Origin: Chondrosia reniformis
Taxonomy: Eukaryota; Porifera; Demospongiae; Chondrillida; Chondrillidae
NCBI GenBank assembly: GCA_947172415.1
Contig: OX359193.1
Coordinates: 7,248,501 to 7,312,500, forward strand
DNA: 64,000 nucleotides
Direction of reading: 5' to 3'
The position numbers were made by a program, and so were the translations under genes. Positions 36,101-48,100 of this stretch are shown piece after piece. Positions within the stretch are counted from its first letter, which is position 1, and each line of letters begins with the position of its first letter. The notes under the pieces are model-generated. The model was not told the origin of the DNA and searched no databases. It worked only from the letters and a program-made list of their open reading frames with translations.

Positions 36101-38869
36101 TCCATTGCTCTGCTTGTTATCAATATTGGGCACCACCCAAATACCCGGATAAGAGTCGTTGGGACAGGTTGCTGGGCTCTGACAGAGTGGGGACTTGTAG
36201 TCTAGAGTGAATGGCCAGTAAGCTGTTCGGGAGGGCATGGAGGCATCGTAGGTGAAGCTTGTGTTCTTCAGGGCCCTGATTTCATTTTCAGAGGAGGCTA
36301 GAAAGGGGGCCCTGAATCCAGTAACCTCTTTGGAAGGTACATTCCCCCAAGCCTCCAAAATGGTTTTCATGTCAGCTATTTCCTGTGACCATTGTGCTGA
36401 TGAGGCATTCAGCCAGAAATCTGCTGGACTTCTATGTGTGACCGTCTGGTCGGCTATCTCATGTCCTTGCGAGTAGAGGTCCTCCACTAGAGAGTAGTCT
36501 GTACTGTAGTAGTGATTAGGGAAGAAGGTGAGAGGAATTGGGCAGCCATTTGGATTGGAACGGCCAATCAGAAATTTGGAGTAGAACATTTCATAATCTT
36601 CAACCCTAAGGCCATCAGAGAAGCTGATGACTATCATCTGAGGTGTCTCTTCTGCAGTTAGTCCTCCAGGTATAGAGGTGCTGGCACAGTGACAGCTGGG
36701 CAGCTTACATTTTGATTGGTCACAAGGCTGGGCTGGATCACCCACCACTAAAACCAGTACTACACTGAGGAGAATAACCTTCTGGAGAAACATCTTGTCA
36801 AACTGTCTTCTTAAAGGGAAACTTTGTGCTGTATAGTCTATTTATCGCCTTTGGTGACCTTAAATATCATGTGATGCCAGCTGTTGTTTTCATTAGGTCA
36901 GTCAGTTTAGATAACTAGTAGACGTATATAACCCAATTAGTACAGTGTTTCCCTCCCTGGTGATGCTTTGCAAAGGTTATAGGGTAGCCACCATTGCTCA
37001 TGTACAGATAAGGTTAGCAGCAATTAGTACAGTGGTTTCCCTAGCTGTATGTATTCACCTCTCAAATATATGTACTTTTATTATAAGTAAGTGCATTCAT
37101 GAGATGTCACCCAATGCAATAATCAGAGGCTAGAATGGCTTCTGGTAACAGAAAGATTAACTACGTACAATTACGTATATACAGTTTTGCCAGAATTGAA
37201 CTCAGTATTCCCATGCATCCTTGTGGAAGGCTTAATTCTAATTGCTTCTGCAATGATTCAATTTAAAGTATTACAAATATAGGGCTAGGATCTTTTTAGA
37301 AATACCAGGGAGGGGGAGAATACAATACAGTAGTATTTTGAGGAAGCAACCTAGTTCAATATGTTGTTTGCTATATTACAAATGACCAATTTGACTTGCT
37401 TCAAGGGGACAAAGCCCGACACCCCTTAAAAGAAATCTTGATACGTAGATAATAGATAGCTGTCAGTAAGGAGGCCAAGAGAAGTACTGTCAAGTGTTTA
37501 TAGCGATAGACATGATCACTTAATCCTTAATTTGTTCTTTTGACACATTAGGATGTAACTGAATTGAATCTAACCCCCAATCCATCAGCAGAGAAGAATG
37601 CAAAGTCATTGGACCAGTTTAAGGATGCACAGTCAGCGGCCTTCATATGTCCCATTACCAGCCTGGAGATGAGTGGAGTTTACAGGTAATTTCACCAAGT
37701 TTGCTGTGGTATTGGGTTGTTTACATCCTAAAATCCTTTTCTTAAGTATTTGTTTAAAAGTGTGTAATGGTTTGAATTTATTTATCTTGTTCTACAAGTT
37801 CAAAAAACAAATATCTGTGTTTTTATTTGATCAACCACAAGTGTTTTCTTTGATGAAAACTTTGTTTAAATAAATGACGCCTACCATTATATATGGGGTT
37901 GATTGCATGTGCTGAAGCTGAGCTTACTTACATCTTCACAAGCCAGTAGAAGCCATGTGGTCGGCTCCGCCCTTTTACCGTATATGGACGGGCTGGCTCC
38001 GCCCTTTTACCATATATGGAAGGGTCACAGGAATGTACATGTGGTTATCTTGACTCCGCCCTCTTTCCTTATATGGATACTTATAGCTAAACCACAAGTT
38101 TCCATATGTGGATTCTAACCTTTAAACCACAACTATTTACTTTATGCTCATTTACGTAAGTAACTAAAGCTTGTTTGTTTTTGTAGATTTTTATTCTTGA
38201 GGAGTTGTGGATGTGTATTTTCAGAGAAAGCCTTGAAGGAGGCCCCTTCTGAAGTCTGTCACACTTGTGGTAAGCCTTTTGATAAGATGGACCTGCTTGT
38301 CCTCAATGGAGATGAGAAGGATGTGGAGAACCAGAAGGCATTCATGGAAGAACGAAAGAAACAAGTAAAAGTAGCAAAAGTAAGCAAGTTCTAGCTAATC
38401 AGACTTGTTTTCACTAGTTGGAAGTTTCTGAAAGGAAATGAGTATTATTGTATTGTAAGTTTTAATTTAATTTTACCACATTTAGAGTGTTGTTTAATTA
38501 AAGAATTTTGTGTCCACAACTTTATAGAAGAAAAGAAAAGTGGCTGAATCTCTTCAAAATGGACATAAGAATGGCAAAGACGAGGAGGTTCCTTCAGAGA
38601 AGAAACTGAAATGTTCAGCAGTAAAGAAGTTTGATGCCAAGCCATGTGCTCCAAAGGACAGGAAGCCACAAAAGGACACCAATGGAAGCAATTTGAGTGG
38701 GGCAACAAAGCACATTGTTCAGAAGATGGCAAAACACCTGGCAAATGACCCAGAAAAGGATGAACTGAAGAGCAGAAAGGCATACAAGTCCATCTTCACC
38801 TCAAGCCAAGAGACTGTCACTAATGATAAGAAGAAACCACACTGGGTTACTTTTAACTCATACCATTAA
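33165..38869 (+). CDS. RTF2: Replication termination factor 2 (five exons, large intron 2)
   Basis: RTF2 is a nuclear protein that stabilises stalled replication forks and has a RING-like Rtf2 domain. The exons are 33,165-33,233, 33,350-33,529, 37,552-37,685, 38,187-38,379 and 38,528-38,869, together 918 nt or 305 residues; human is 306. The start MGCDGGSIPKR is the family signature. The RING-like region spans AKWKHCAISSQLLREPVVAC, then FICPITSLEM, SCGCVFSEKALKEAP and EVCHTCGKPF. The C-terminal half is lysine-rich and low in complexity, ending with AYKSIFTSSQ and HWVTFNSYH, which match the family tail. Intron 2 is about 4.0 kb, far longer than the others, and contains two complete antisense genes. 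Confidence 0.95.
33789..34919 (-). CDS. Chitin-deacetylase-like secreted enzyme, copy 1 (motifs intact)
   Basis: A single-exon frame of 376 residues. Residues 1-18 form a signal peptide (MFLQKVILFSVVLVLVVG). A cysteine-rich segment follows (CDQSKCKLPSCHC), then a carbohydrate esterase family 4 (NodB) domain as in animal chitin deacetylases, which remove acetyl groups from chitin outside the cell. Motif 1 is SFDDG (D59 expected catalytic base, D60 metal ligand), motif 2 is HTVTH (H116 and H120, metal ligands), motif 3 is RAPF (161-164), and a later GHSAFF and VTHTQLIEW complete the fold. The C-terminus is a second cysteine-rich segment ending LGNPYGH. The gene lies antisense inside RTF2 intron 2, in tandem with copy 2. 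Confidence 0.9.
   Translation of the reverse strand: MFLQKVILFSVVLVLVVGDPAQPCDQSKCKLPSCHCASTSIPGGLTAEETPQMIVISFDDGVRVEDYEMFYSKFLFNHSNPNGCPIPLTFFTTHYYSTDYSLVEDLYSQGHEIADHTVTHQTPTSFWLNASSAQWSQEIADMKTILEAWGNVPPKEVTGFRAPFLASSENEIRALKNTSFTYDASMPSRTAYWPFTLDYKSPLCQSPATCPNDSYPGIWVVPNIENIQKNGQVCAVLDQCTAEMSEDEWVQFLTNNFESHYKGNRAPFGLYGHSAFFFYPTYHFPAFVKFLDYIKGMSDVYIVTHTQLIEWMRQPTPLSKIKTFSPWECPKRPSPRCSYLNANHCRYKVGSQERTLSTCESVCPKNWPDLGNPYGH
34920..35662. other. Spacer between the two nested deacetylase genes
   Basis: AT-rich, 743 bp. It should contain the promoter of copy 1 and the 3' end of copy 2, since both read leftward. A TACATACGTACATACC-type stretch lies at 35,437-35,455. No coding signal is supportable; the small frames at 35,390-35,657 overlap on both strands and look random. 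Confidence 0.5.
35663..36793 (-). CDS. Chitin-deacetylase-like protein, copy 2 (predicted inactive)
   Basis: A single-exon frame of 376 residues, the same length as copy 1 and mostly identical to it, with the same signal peptide and cysteine pattern. The open frame is undamaged but catalytic positions are changed. Motif 1 is SFSDG, so the expected base D59 is serine. Motif 2 is QTVTH, so the first metal histidine H116 is glutamine. GHSAFF of copy 1 is ATSAFF here (H273 to threonine). The RAPF motif and D60 remain. This pattern predicts loss of deacetylation with a preserved fold, for example a chitin-binding pseudoenzyme. Divergence is concentrated in patches, with near-identical blocks between them. 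Confidence 0.9.
   Translation of the reverse strand: MFLQKVILLSVVLVLVVGDPAQPCDQSKCKLPSCHCASTSIPGGLTAEETPQMIVISFSDGLRVEDYEMFYSKFLIGRSNPNGCPIPLTFFPNHYYSTDYSLVEDLYSQGHEIADQTVTHRSPADFWLNASSAQWSQEIADMKTILEAWGNVPSKEVTGFRAPFLASSENEIRALKNTSFTYDASMPSRTAYWPFTLDYKSPLCQSPATCPNDSYPGIWVVPNIDNKQSNGQVCAVLEQCTSLQSEDDWVKFFISNFEAHYSGEKAPLGVYATSAFFYTQSYHLSAFVKFLDYIKGMSDVYVVTHTQLIEWMRQPTPLSKIKTFSPWECPKRPSPRCSYLNANHCRYTVAGVQRILSTCEPVCPRNWPDLGNPYGH
36794..37551. other. Remainder of RTF2 intron 2
   Basis: Contains the presumed promoter of deacetylase copy 2 and an interspersed repeat-like stretch at 37,305-37,420. That stretch resembles 62,690-62,780 in the NT5DC intron; both contain the phrase CCTAGTTCAAT followed by GTTTGCTAT. 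No gene is seen. Confidence 0.5.
37962..38077. repeat. Three copies of a GC-box plus CArG-like unit in RTF2 intron 3
   Basis: Three related units, at 37,962-37,987, 37,994-38,020 and 38,052-38,077. Each reads (G/A)CTCCGCCC, then T/C-rich DNA, then a TATATGGA-type end. The middle one contains CCATATATGG (38,010-38,019), a perfect CC(A/T)6GG box of the kind bound by SRF. The spacing is irregular. Confidence 0.6.
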
Positions 38870-39169
38870 CCACACTCTCATATGTGAAACACATCTACAT
38901 CAATATGCCTATTAACCAACAATTTGAAAGTATACACTTTGGATTAAACTACATACATATATGTATAGATTGTTTTTGAAGTAACTGTTCCTCTGAATGG
39001 TACTTCACAGCTTTATTTCAATTTTGGAATATAATCGAAATAATTGAACTATCCGTCTATTAATGGCTAATTGGCCCGAAGGGAATTTCCTTGTTCGGTG
39101 ACAAATGGCGACACGTACTGGATTCCGTCCCAAATCTCACTACATTACTTAGTGCATAGTCGCTTAATC

Positions 39170-42100
39170 ATGTTGGAGAAGTATATAACTCCAGTGTTGA
39201 TGTATTACTTGGAGAGGTACGTGAAGAATATCGACCCGAAGGACCTTCAGTTGTCGTTCTGGGGCGGCGATGCCACCTTGAAGAACCTGGAGTTGCGATG
39301 CGACATTCTTGAAAAGGAAATGAGCGATTTTCCTTTAATCATAACAAGTGGTAAGGTGCAGGAGCTGATAATACACGTACCGTGGACGACCATAGGCTCA
39401 GAACCGGTAGAAATTACAATTGCAGGAATCGATTGCTCTGCCATTTTGAGAGGTAGCGAAGCAGACAAGAAACACAAGCTTAGTGTAGAGCAAGAGCGGT
39501 CTGACGTGCCAGCCAATCAAACGGAGGACCCGTCGCCTGTACAGTCAGCCAGTTATCTGCAAGGCCTTCTTAATCGCATAGTAAACAACGTGGTTTTCCA
39601 CATTAAAAATTTCACAATTAGGGTCACAGATATTGACATACGCCTGACATTTCATGCGCGTGGGATGGATGTATTTACCACAGAGGAGGGGTGGAATAGA
39701 AAGTATGTATACACAGACTACCTTAAAGAGAACTACACCATTCACAAGGAGTGTGTTGTCACGGATATGTATGCCACTCTGGAGCAACTCAACGGTGCAG
39801 GACAAGTGGAATACTATGAAGATCCCTTTACATCAAATTTTGCAATGATTGTTCGAATAATGTCCACTTTTAAAGACAATGCTTTAAGAGAGAAGAGGAT
39901 TGAGTTCTGGTGTACGTCGATAGATTTCTCAACAACACCACTTCAATTCAGTTTGTGTGTTACACTGCTTGATCGTCTCCTTGCCATGTACTACTCCTCA
40001 AAGGAGCACAGAAAAGCAGGCGAGGAGACAACACAAGAATCAGGTCAAATGGCAGAGGAACAAAAGATCTCCGACCCAAGTCTGTCCTCCTCAGACAACC
40101 AAACAGAGAAGGAAGATCCAAAGCATGTTTCTGCAGATGCACCATTGTCCTGGTCCTCATGGGCGTGGTCCTTTGTGGTTGACCCTGGAGACAGCAGCCA
40201 GGAACCAACCAAAGAAGAGTTGGAGGAGGTATCTAGCCTGGGAGTAAAGCCAGGTGAGAAAGGAATATGTAACTGCCAGTGTCTTTATCTAATTGTACCT
40301 TTTCTGACAATGCTCTGAATTTGTGACCTTTCCTTGTGACCTTTGTTAGGTTTTCTTGTTATGTACATATGTGAACACAATAGTTTCTTTTGATTTACCA
40401 TTTTACCTCAGAATACCAGCCAGTTCAAGTAGCAAAGCAGTCGCCATCTTTTCATTTAATCATTGTGGTAGATAAGGCTACCCTCACAATAAAGGCAGCT
40501 CAATATCCCAGACCCTCCACTCTCTATGGACCAGTCCCCACCCTACGTCCGCAAATGGCCCCCATGGCCAAGGTGACCTTTACAGGTTGCATGTTCAGAA
40601 TGTCCTTGGAGCCAGATTCAGATTTCTTTGCTGTTTACCAAGGATTCATGGACATAGAGGCCAGTCTAATTGGACGCTGCTCCTGCTTCAAATTTGAAAA
40701 CCAGCCGCCTAGCAACAAGAGAAAAGCCTTTCAGAACACTGAACCAGAGGAGGTAGTTTTACACTGATGCCTAATGCAAATGACAAGCTATGTATGTTTA
40801 GGTTGGCATACTTAGGTAGTTCTGAGATAATCTCCAAATTTTACTCTTTAATTTTATGGTACATATTAATGTTTTCCATTTGTTATGTGTACGTAGTTTA
40901 CTGTATTTCGGTTGGAGGGAGAGAATGATGATGATTCTCTTCAGTCTGGTAAACTCCTTCAAGGTACATTGTTTGATCCCAAGTGGAATGCTGAGTCAGC
41001 AGACAAGAGAAAGCTCTCGGATCAACTGTGTCCTTCAGCTTCCTTCCAGGGTTTCTGGTTCTCGTATGAATATTATGAAGCAGGGAAGGGGAGAGAGAGG
41101 GAGACTTGTGATGAAGTAATGCAGTTTGGTCAGGTATCTTGTCTCTGGTGCGTGGAAGTACAGCATTGCATCAGTCAGCTGAAATCAAGCATCCAGCAAA
41201 CACTAAGTGTGAACCCATGGAATAGTTCCAGTGAGTGTGATTATTGTTGTCCACATCTTCCTAATATGGAAGAGGTGTAGCACACAAAGTTGTACCTTAT
41301 GTGTAGGTTTCATTGTAATTGGAGATCCTTTGGCCAAGACTAAGATACGTGTTGCTACTCCTGGCATCAAAGTGATCATTCCAAGCTGCTCACATGATTC
41401 TGTCCAATCAGAAGAGACGTCATATTTTGCTTCTTGTCAGGGTAGCCATTTTATTCTCTCTGTCAATAAGGGTGTATCCATTGACATCACCCAGCCAATG
41501 TATAAGGAAAATGCAACATTTGACCTGGTACAACACACGTCTCTGGAAATGGAGGTTTGTACATGACCAGAGTATACGTATGTGCATCAAAATTAATGTT
41601 CATCACAAGTGAATATTACTAGTAAATATAAAGTTGCTACAGATATTAAGTACATATATATTGCAAGCTGTGTAATTTAGACATCATCATTTTGAGAGTT
41701 GCATTACAGGAGTCAGGTTTGATATGTTCCTTCTTGTTTAGGCTCCAAAACTAAAATTGGTGCTTGTTGATAATGGAAGTTGGGATCTTGTGGACCTTGC
41801 TCATTGGAATATCAATTACCATGCAAGGAATAATGGTGCTGAAACAACAAGGTTTGGAACATGGGAAATTATTTCACTGCCAGTAGACCTAAATGTAGAT
41901 TGTGCATCAGAAGAAGAAGGAGAAGGCTCTTGTATCCTCATCCAAAGCTCTCACTAGGTTTAGTTCCCTATAGGCCTTCATTCTAGTATAGATGTAGCAT
42001 GTTGAAAATGAGTATTCATCTAGTGTCTACATTGAAAAATAGGGGTTTTAAGATCTAGAGCCAGTCTTGATCTTTGATGTCATCACCATGTGACTCTGGA

Positions 42101-45100
42101 TTGCCCCACCCACTCTTGTCTGTTACATGCTCCTGAACTCTCCATTTTAGGACATCCTACTGGCAGTCAATCAGTGAAGTGGTGACTGTTGAGCTGGAGA
42201 CTAGTACGTTTAGCAAAGCACTCTCTATTGCCTACTCTTGGATGTCTGACCAAACCAGTCAAGTGCCACTCAGCGAGACCAAACTTCCTTTTTCTTCAAA
42301 CTCTACCAAACTTGATGTTACAATGCGAACTGTCTCCATGGAAATCAGTACTATAACAGATTATACAACATATTCTGCATCTATTGGTCAGTTGGAAGGT
42401 CATCTTCTAGAAAAAGTGGGAGGAGACTACAATCCCATCCCACTTCTCTTCGGTCCTATTGAGACATTGTCACTAGCAACCTTTGAGGACATCAAGACCT
42501 TCTCCAGTGGAAAGGTAGATCAGTACCTTGATCCTGATAACTTGGTGGAACTGTACTACTCAATCCCAAGTGATATCATCTCTGGTAAGCTTACAGTATT
42601 ACTAACTGGCTATGTACCACCATTATGCGGCCATCTTGGTACTTGAAAGAGCAAGCGTTTATAAACATCCTCCTCCCGTCTTGTTTAGATCTCAAGTTTC
42701 CAACACTAAAGATTAAAACTTCTGGTGTATTCTCTTTGCTCACTTCCGACATTCTTGCCATGCTCTCAGAAATTGTCAGACAGCTCTACTGTATTTCCAC
42801 GACAACAGATAAAGTAGCCATGGCAACTCAATCACCCACAGAAACATTGGAACCGCAAGACCAACTTATGTTGAGCCTTGAGGCTGTAGCAGAAGGGACC
42901 AATCAATCGGTCGACAGAGGCGGCCATCTTCCTCTTATTAGTAAGTGGTCTATAATACATAGAGTATGTAGCAAAATATACACTGTCATTAAAATATTAA
43001 TAAAAGTGCAGTATACGTATATTAAAATATACTGTATGTATGTAATAATATAACTTTTAAATACTGCCTCTTATTGCTGTACATTATTACTGGATGAGTA
43101 CATATATGATTATTAATTCTGTGTCTCTACAGTCAAAGAAGATGCTTTAAATGCTACTAAGAGTGAAGTCCATTCTGAAGTAACTGATGAAATCCTTAGG
43201 AAGGAACATGTCAGTGATTCTCATTCCAACTCCCAAACTGTAGAATCAGAATCAGAATCAGATTGGTTTAGCACCATCTGCAGGACAGCAATTGAAGTCT
43301 CCTCAAAGCCCAATGTAGTCATATACGCCTGCTTTTCCACAAGCTCCATTGGACCCACACTTGAAGACAATTTTGCTAGCGGTAGAGAATCTCCCGTTAC
43401 AGTAATAGAAAGACTGCAAGCCTGTGTTTCACCTCTAGTGGCCTCAATGGCTAGTGTGTTGCCAGGCAACAGGACACAAAGTGGCTCAGCACAGACAGAC
43501 CAAGCTGTCCTTATCAGCTCTCCAGGGATTCAAATCAGCTGTAGCCTGTCAGAGACAAATTCATTGGGTGAACCGATCCCTAAAGCAGAGTATAAGGACA
43601 CTTTTCCCTGGCAGATAGACGTCAACAGACTATCCTGCTCTACCCTGGACAAAGGCCTGGGGTACCCCTTACTGAAGCCTGTCTCCCTTGAAGCAACTCT
43701 TACTTCTGTCAAGCCACAGGAAACAGGTACACGACCTTCAGGCAAGGTGGACAGCAGGCAGAAGTCACTGGCAGTGCATATAAATATGCAACCAGTCTTG
43801 TTGAATGTATCAAGGAGTCAAGTGGAGATGATTTCTTCAGCTGTTAGCTCCATCCTTTACGTGTTCTCAGCCAAACAGACTGCTGCAGACAAACCCAAGA
43901 GAAGAGCTTCTGATATTGCACCATCTCCACAGGCTGTCAATGAATCTCGTTATTTTCCCTCTCCTCCTCATTCTGTTATTTCTATGGCAACCCTTCCCCA
44001 GCACTCAAGTATCTCTGGTACTAGCTCCGATTCACACTCAAGGGTAGATCCCTCTAATTCCCATCTGTTGCTATGGATACAGTGTGCTGTTAGCAAGATC
44101 AGTTTTGCATTATATGCTGTCGAAGAAGATGGCAAGGAAGTAAAGGTCGAAGCAGTCAGTGAAGATCTCACTGTCTCTTGGGATCAGCAGGCTGTCTTGT
44201 CCGAAGGCCAGCTGAAGATGAGTATGGTCGAAGTCTTCTGCATGAAAAGGTATTATTATAGTATAATTATTTGGTTAGATCTCCTACAACATCACAAGTA
44301 TAGTTTATTTCTGTACTTGTAGGTCATCCCTGCAGCCATGGCAACCAGCAGTTTTGGATGGACTATTATTATCATCACGACACTCCATTCTTGGTAGTGA
44401 ATTATCTGCTACAGTTTCCAGGGAGATGAGCAGTTGCTATATAGCCATCAGAAGCCATACCCACTCACCCAATCCAACTCACCCTTTGCACTTTGTTACG
44501 GTGGGACTGAGGACGAAACACCATTCCCTCCACCGCCCTCCGCTACTGAACATATCTGTACAACCTTTTGAGGTTCTCATCTGGTATCCAATGTTGAAAA
44601 TGATGAGTGACCTAATTGAAGGAATTTCCTCGCTAGGGCATACAGCTGCTCCATACAGTAAACCTGAACCTGAACCTGAAGCTGGCCCATTGAAGTGGCC
44701 TTCCTTACAAGTCAATATAGCCGTCTTTAGAATACTCTTAGCTAACCAGACCTGTTCAAAGCTAGTCTTGTTACAGGTAAGCTCACATAATTATGAGTGA
44801 ACATGCACGTTTATTTATAATTTTAGGGTTGTCCCCTAAGTGCTGGATATACCCTACTTATGTAACTCAAGCATGTGTATATCTATTTCTTCTTGTGTGT
44901 ACAAAGTCCTATTAATGTAGTCATGTTTCATATACATAGGCTGAGAGTATTACAGGGTCTTCCTCACTGGACTATGCCCCACAGAGGTACATCTTGAATG
45001 ATACACTGTACAGAAGTGCAAAGGTGTCAGTGAAGGAAAAGACACGTCCACCCCTCCCAGCCTACCAGGGGCAGGTGAGGTCCCTTTCAGTGTGGGCATG

Positions 45101-48100
45101 CAGTCTTAATGGGAACATCACAGTTGTACCTGTACTGACTGGAGCTGATGTAAGGAGTTTATACACACCCAGTCTATCAGTGTCTGGTATGGACCGATTC
45201 CCAACTGTTGGATCCAGAATCAAAACTAATCTTGCATGCGGTGAATATTTTGAGTTGAGTATGACTTCAGATATTACTTTACTTGTAGTACCATTTGCAG
45301 TCGATATAATTACAGGAATTACCTCATCTCTTGGTAACTCCTCCCTTCAATCTCCCACATCTCTTGACAGCCCTACTCTCAAATCCTCCACATCTAAACA
45401 AAGTCAGAGAGTACTTCCATACCAAATAACACTAACTGGTCAACTGTGTCGGGTCTTTGTTGCCATGACAGCAGAAGAAAGAGCCTCTCTGGATACAAAT
45501 GAAACAATCATTCCGGTTTTAATGTTGAGTATTCAGAATCCAGTCTTTGTGCAGAAGACAATCAGCACCCAAAGGGAAATGACTCTGTCAATATTCAATG
45601 TTTCAGCATTGGCATCAGAAAGGGAAAAGCACATTCTACCCTCAGAAATTATAAATGAGAAGAAGATAAAGATCTTCTTTCCCAGACCCCTCTTTGAGGC
45701 TAGGCAGGGACTACCTCTTCACGACCAGAGAGGTGTTTATCCATCTCTACTAACTTTCCATCACATTTCTGCTTTGAAAGCTTCTGAAGAGAGCAGCAAG
45801 GTTTGGATTGAGTTAGGCCGACCTCTAAAGCTAAGTGTGTCTTTCAGAGTGTTAGAAGTTATGCTAAAGTGCCTAAACCAGCTTCAGTCATGTCTGGCAC
45901 CATTAACTCAGCCACATCAGTGCACTAAGCTGGAGGTTGGTGAAGAAGGTGCTGCTCCCTCTAAGGATTGTTCCAAAGACTCCTTCCAGCTTCCTCATCT
46001 TTGTTTCAAGACTAGTCAGTTTATATTTGAGTATACTGACCTCTATAAGCAAACAAGAGTGGGTGTGTCTTTTGGGTGGGAGAGGTTGAAGGTGGAACCA
46101 AAGTGTGATAGTTTAGCAACAGTGAAGCTGTCCCTCTGTTGGGTAAAGATGGCTGACCCACATAAAGCTGAATCCTTCATTGTTCTTCCTACAACTATAT
46201 CAGCCAACGTACAGCAACACTTACCTCACTCCCCACACGACAGGTTAGCTATATATACCCCATTAGTATACGTTAGTTTAAGTATGTATTAATATTAGTG
46301 TATATATACTGTATATAGTGGAATATCTAATATTAGAAATATGGATGACGGATTTCCAAGTCCACCATGTTTCCTTGAATATTACATGCACTTAATTTCT
46401 TTGTAGCCACTTTTTCAATGTGGGTATAGTTATTTCAAGTTTACAAATGAAATTCAGCCAGCAAACGGTAGCCATTTTAAGAGCTATTTTTGGTCACCTT
46501 GGAGATGGCCTTTACCCTCTTATTGTCAGGAAAGAGTCAGACCCAGTCAAAGAGGAAGTTGTTGAAAACATTTCATCTGATAAGTCTAAAAATTTAGTTT
46601 TCTTTGAAGACGACCTTAGGAGCGGTTTACTCAGATTTATTGCACCAAGTGAAGATGGTCAGTGCATGTGTGAAGGCTGTGTCTGTAAATTGTACAATTT
46701 ATATTTAAATATTCTCTGTATAGATAATTCACCTTATACACTCCCTGAGCAAGGCACCATTTTATGTTACCCTGGTGACGGTGAAATAATGCCAGCCATA
46801 ACCTGGACTTATACTGAACCGCACTGCCTAATACACATCCACACAATGCCTGTACCCTTTGATGTCTCCATAGCAACAAAAGACCTAGATTTGTCTGTGA
46901 GTTGAGAAGGTTTCTACTTTGGAACAATATGCTATGCGATGCCTTTGTTATATTTACAGTTGGGCGTGCTGATACAGTTTCGAGACGAAATAAAGGAAGA
47001 CTTTGTGACAATTCAAAAGTCTTTTCTGTCAGAATCCTCTGCTTCTTCAGTTTCCCTTACCCAAGAGTCCCTCAGTGTCTTCTCAAGGACCTGGCGGGTG
47101 TGCATCCAGGAAATAGAGTGGACTGGAATTGATAATGATGAATCTGAAAAGTATAAATAATCATAGTGATAATCTAAACACAAGTGTTTCAATATTGTTC
47201 ATCGAGTTGTCACTGAGTCTATTTTTAATTTGTCCACAATAGGCTATCGAATACCATCAAGGGTGGAATGCTCAGTATTGTGTCTCCAAGTGCACTGATT
47301 GGATGCATGAAAGTGGACTCAGTTTATATGCCTTCCACTGTTCCAGTACTGAATTCAAGTCTGAAAATTGAAAGTTTGGATGTAACTCTATGGCATAATC
47401 AAGAAGTGGAAGGTATATACATGATTGATCACTGCATGTGGTTAGATATCCCATACTAGGCAACTAATCAGAAAGTACCTCTTTCTCTACTCTCAGATGG
47501 AAAATTCCTCAACTTTACTCTTCACCCACCTGATAATGCTGCCTCCTTCGATGAAGAGGTTTTGTCTTGCACATTTAAAGATGCCACCTGTAGGCTAATC
47601 TCTCTAAGTGGAGGTGGAACAAGATTTAGCCTGTCGGTGGATAAGGCCCACCTCAAGCATGTGGACTATGGGAGTCTACTGTGGCAGCATTCATTTGCCA
47701 TGGAAACTGCTTCTTTTATAGCTAATTCATTTTGTGGTCAAGTGCTGGATGGTTCCAGTAATACAGCTGCAAGCAAGTCAAAACTTGGACAGGTTTCAAA
47801 TTTAGATGTTTTAGAATGCAATGTTGAAGTGGGAATTGTTGTAGGTGATATTTCACCAAGTTTGGCTCATACTGTAACTTTGTTGTGCCAGACCTGGTCC
47901 AAAGCTCTCTTGTCTCAAGAGGAGAAAGCTGATAGTGTTACTATTTTTAACCACTACATCATTGTAAACAATATGTCAGAGAGTGTTTACTTTAGTCAAG
48001 TAGGAACAGATGAAAATCTTGAGCTGCCCATGCTCAGTTTTCTAGGCTACAGCTGGAGAAATAACAAATGTAGCAAGGTAAGCAGAGAGAGGTACATTTA

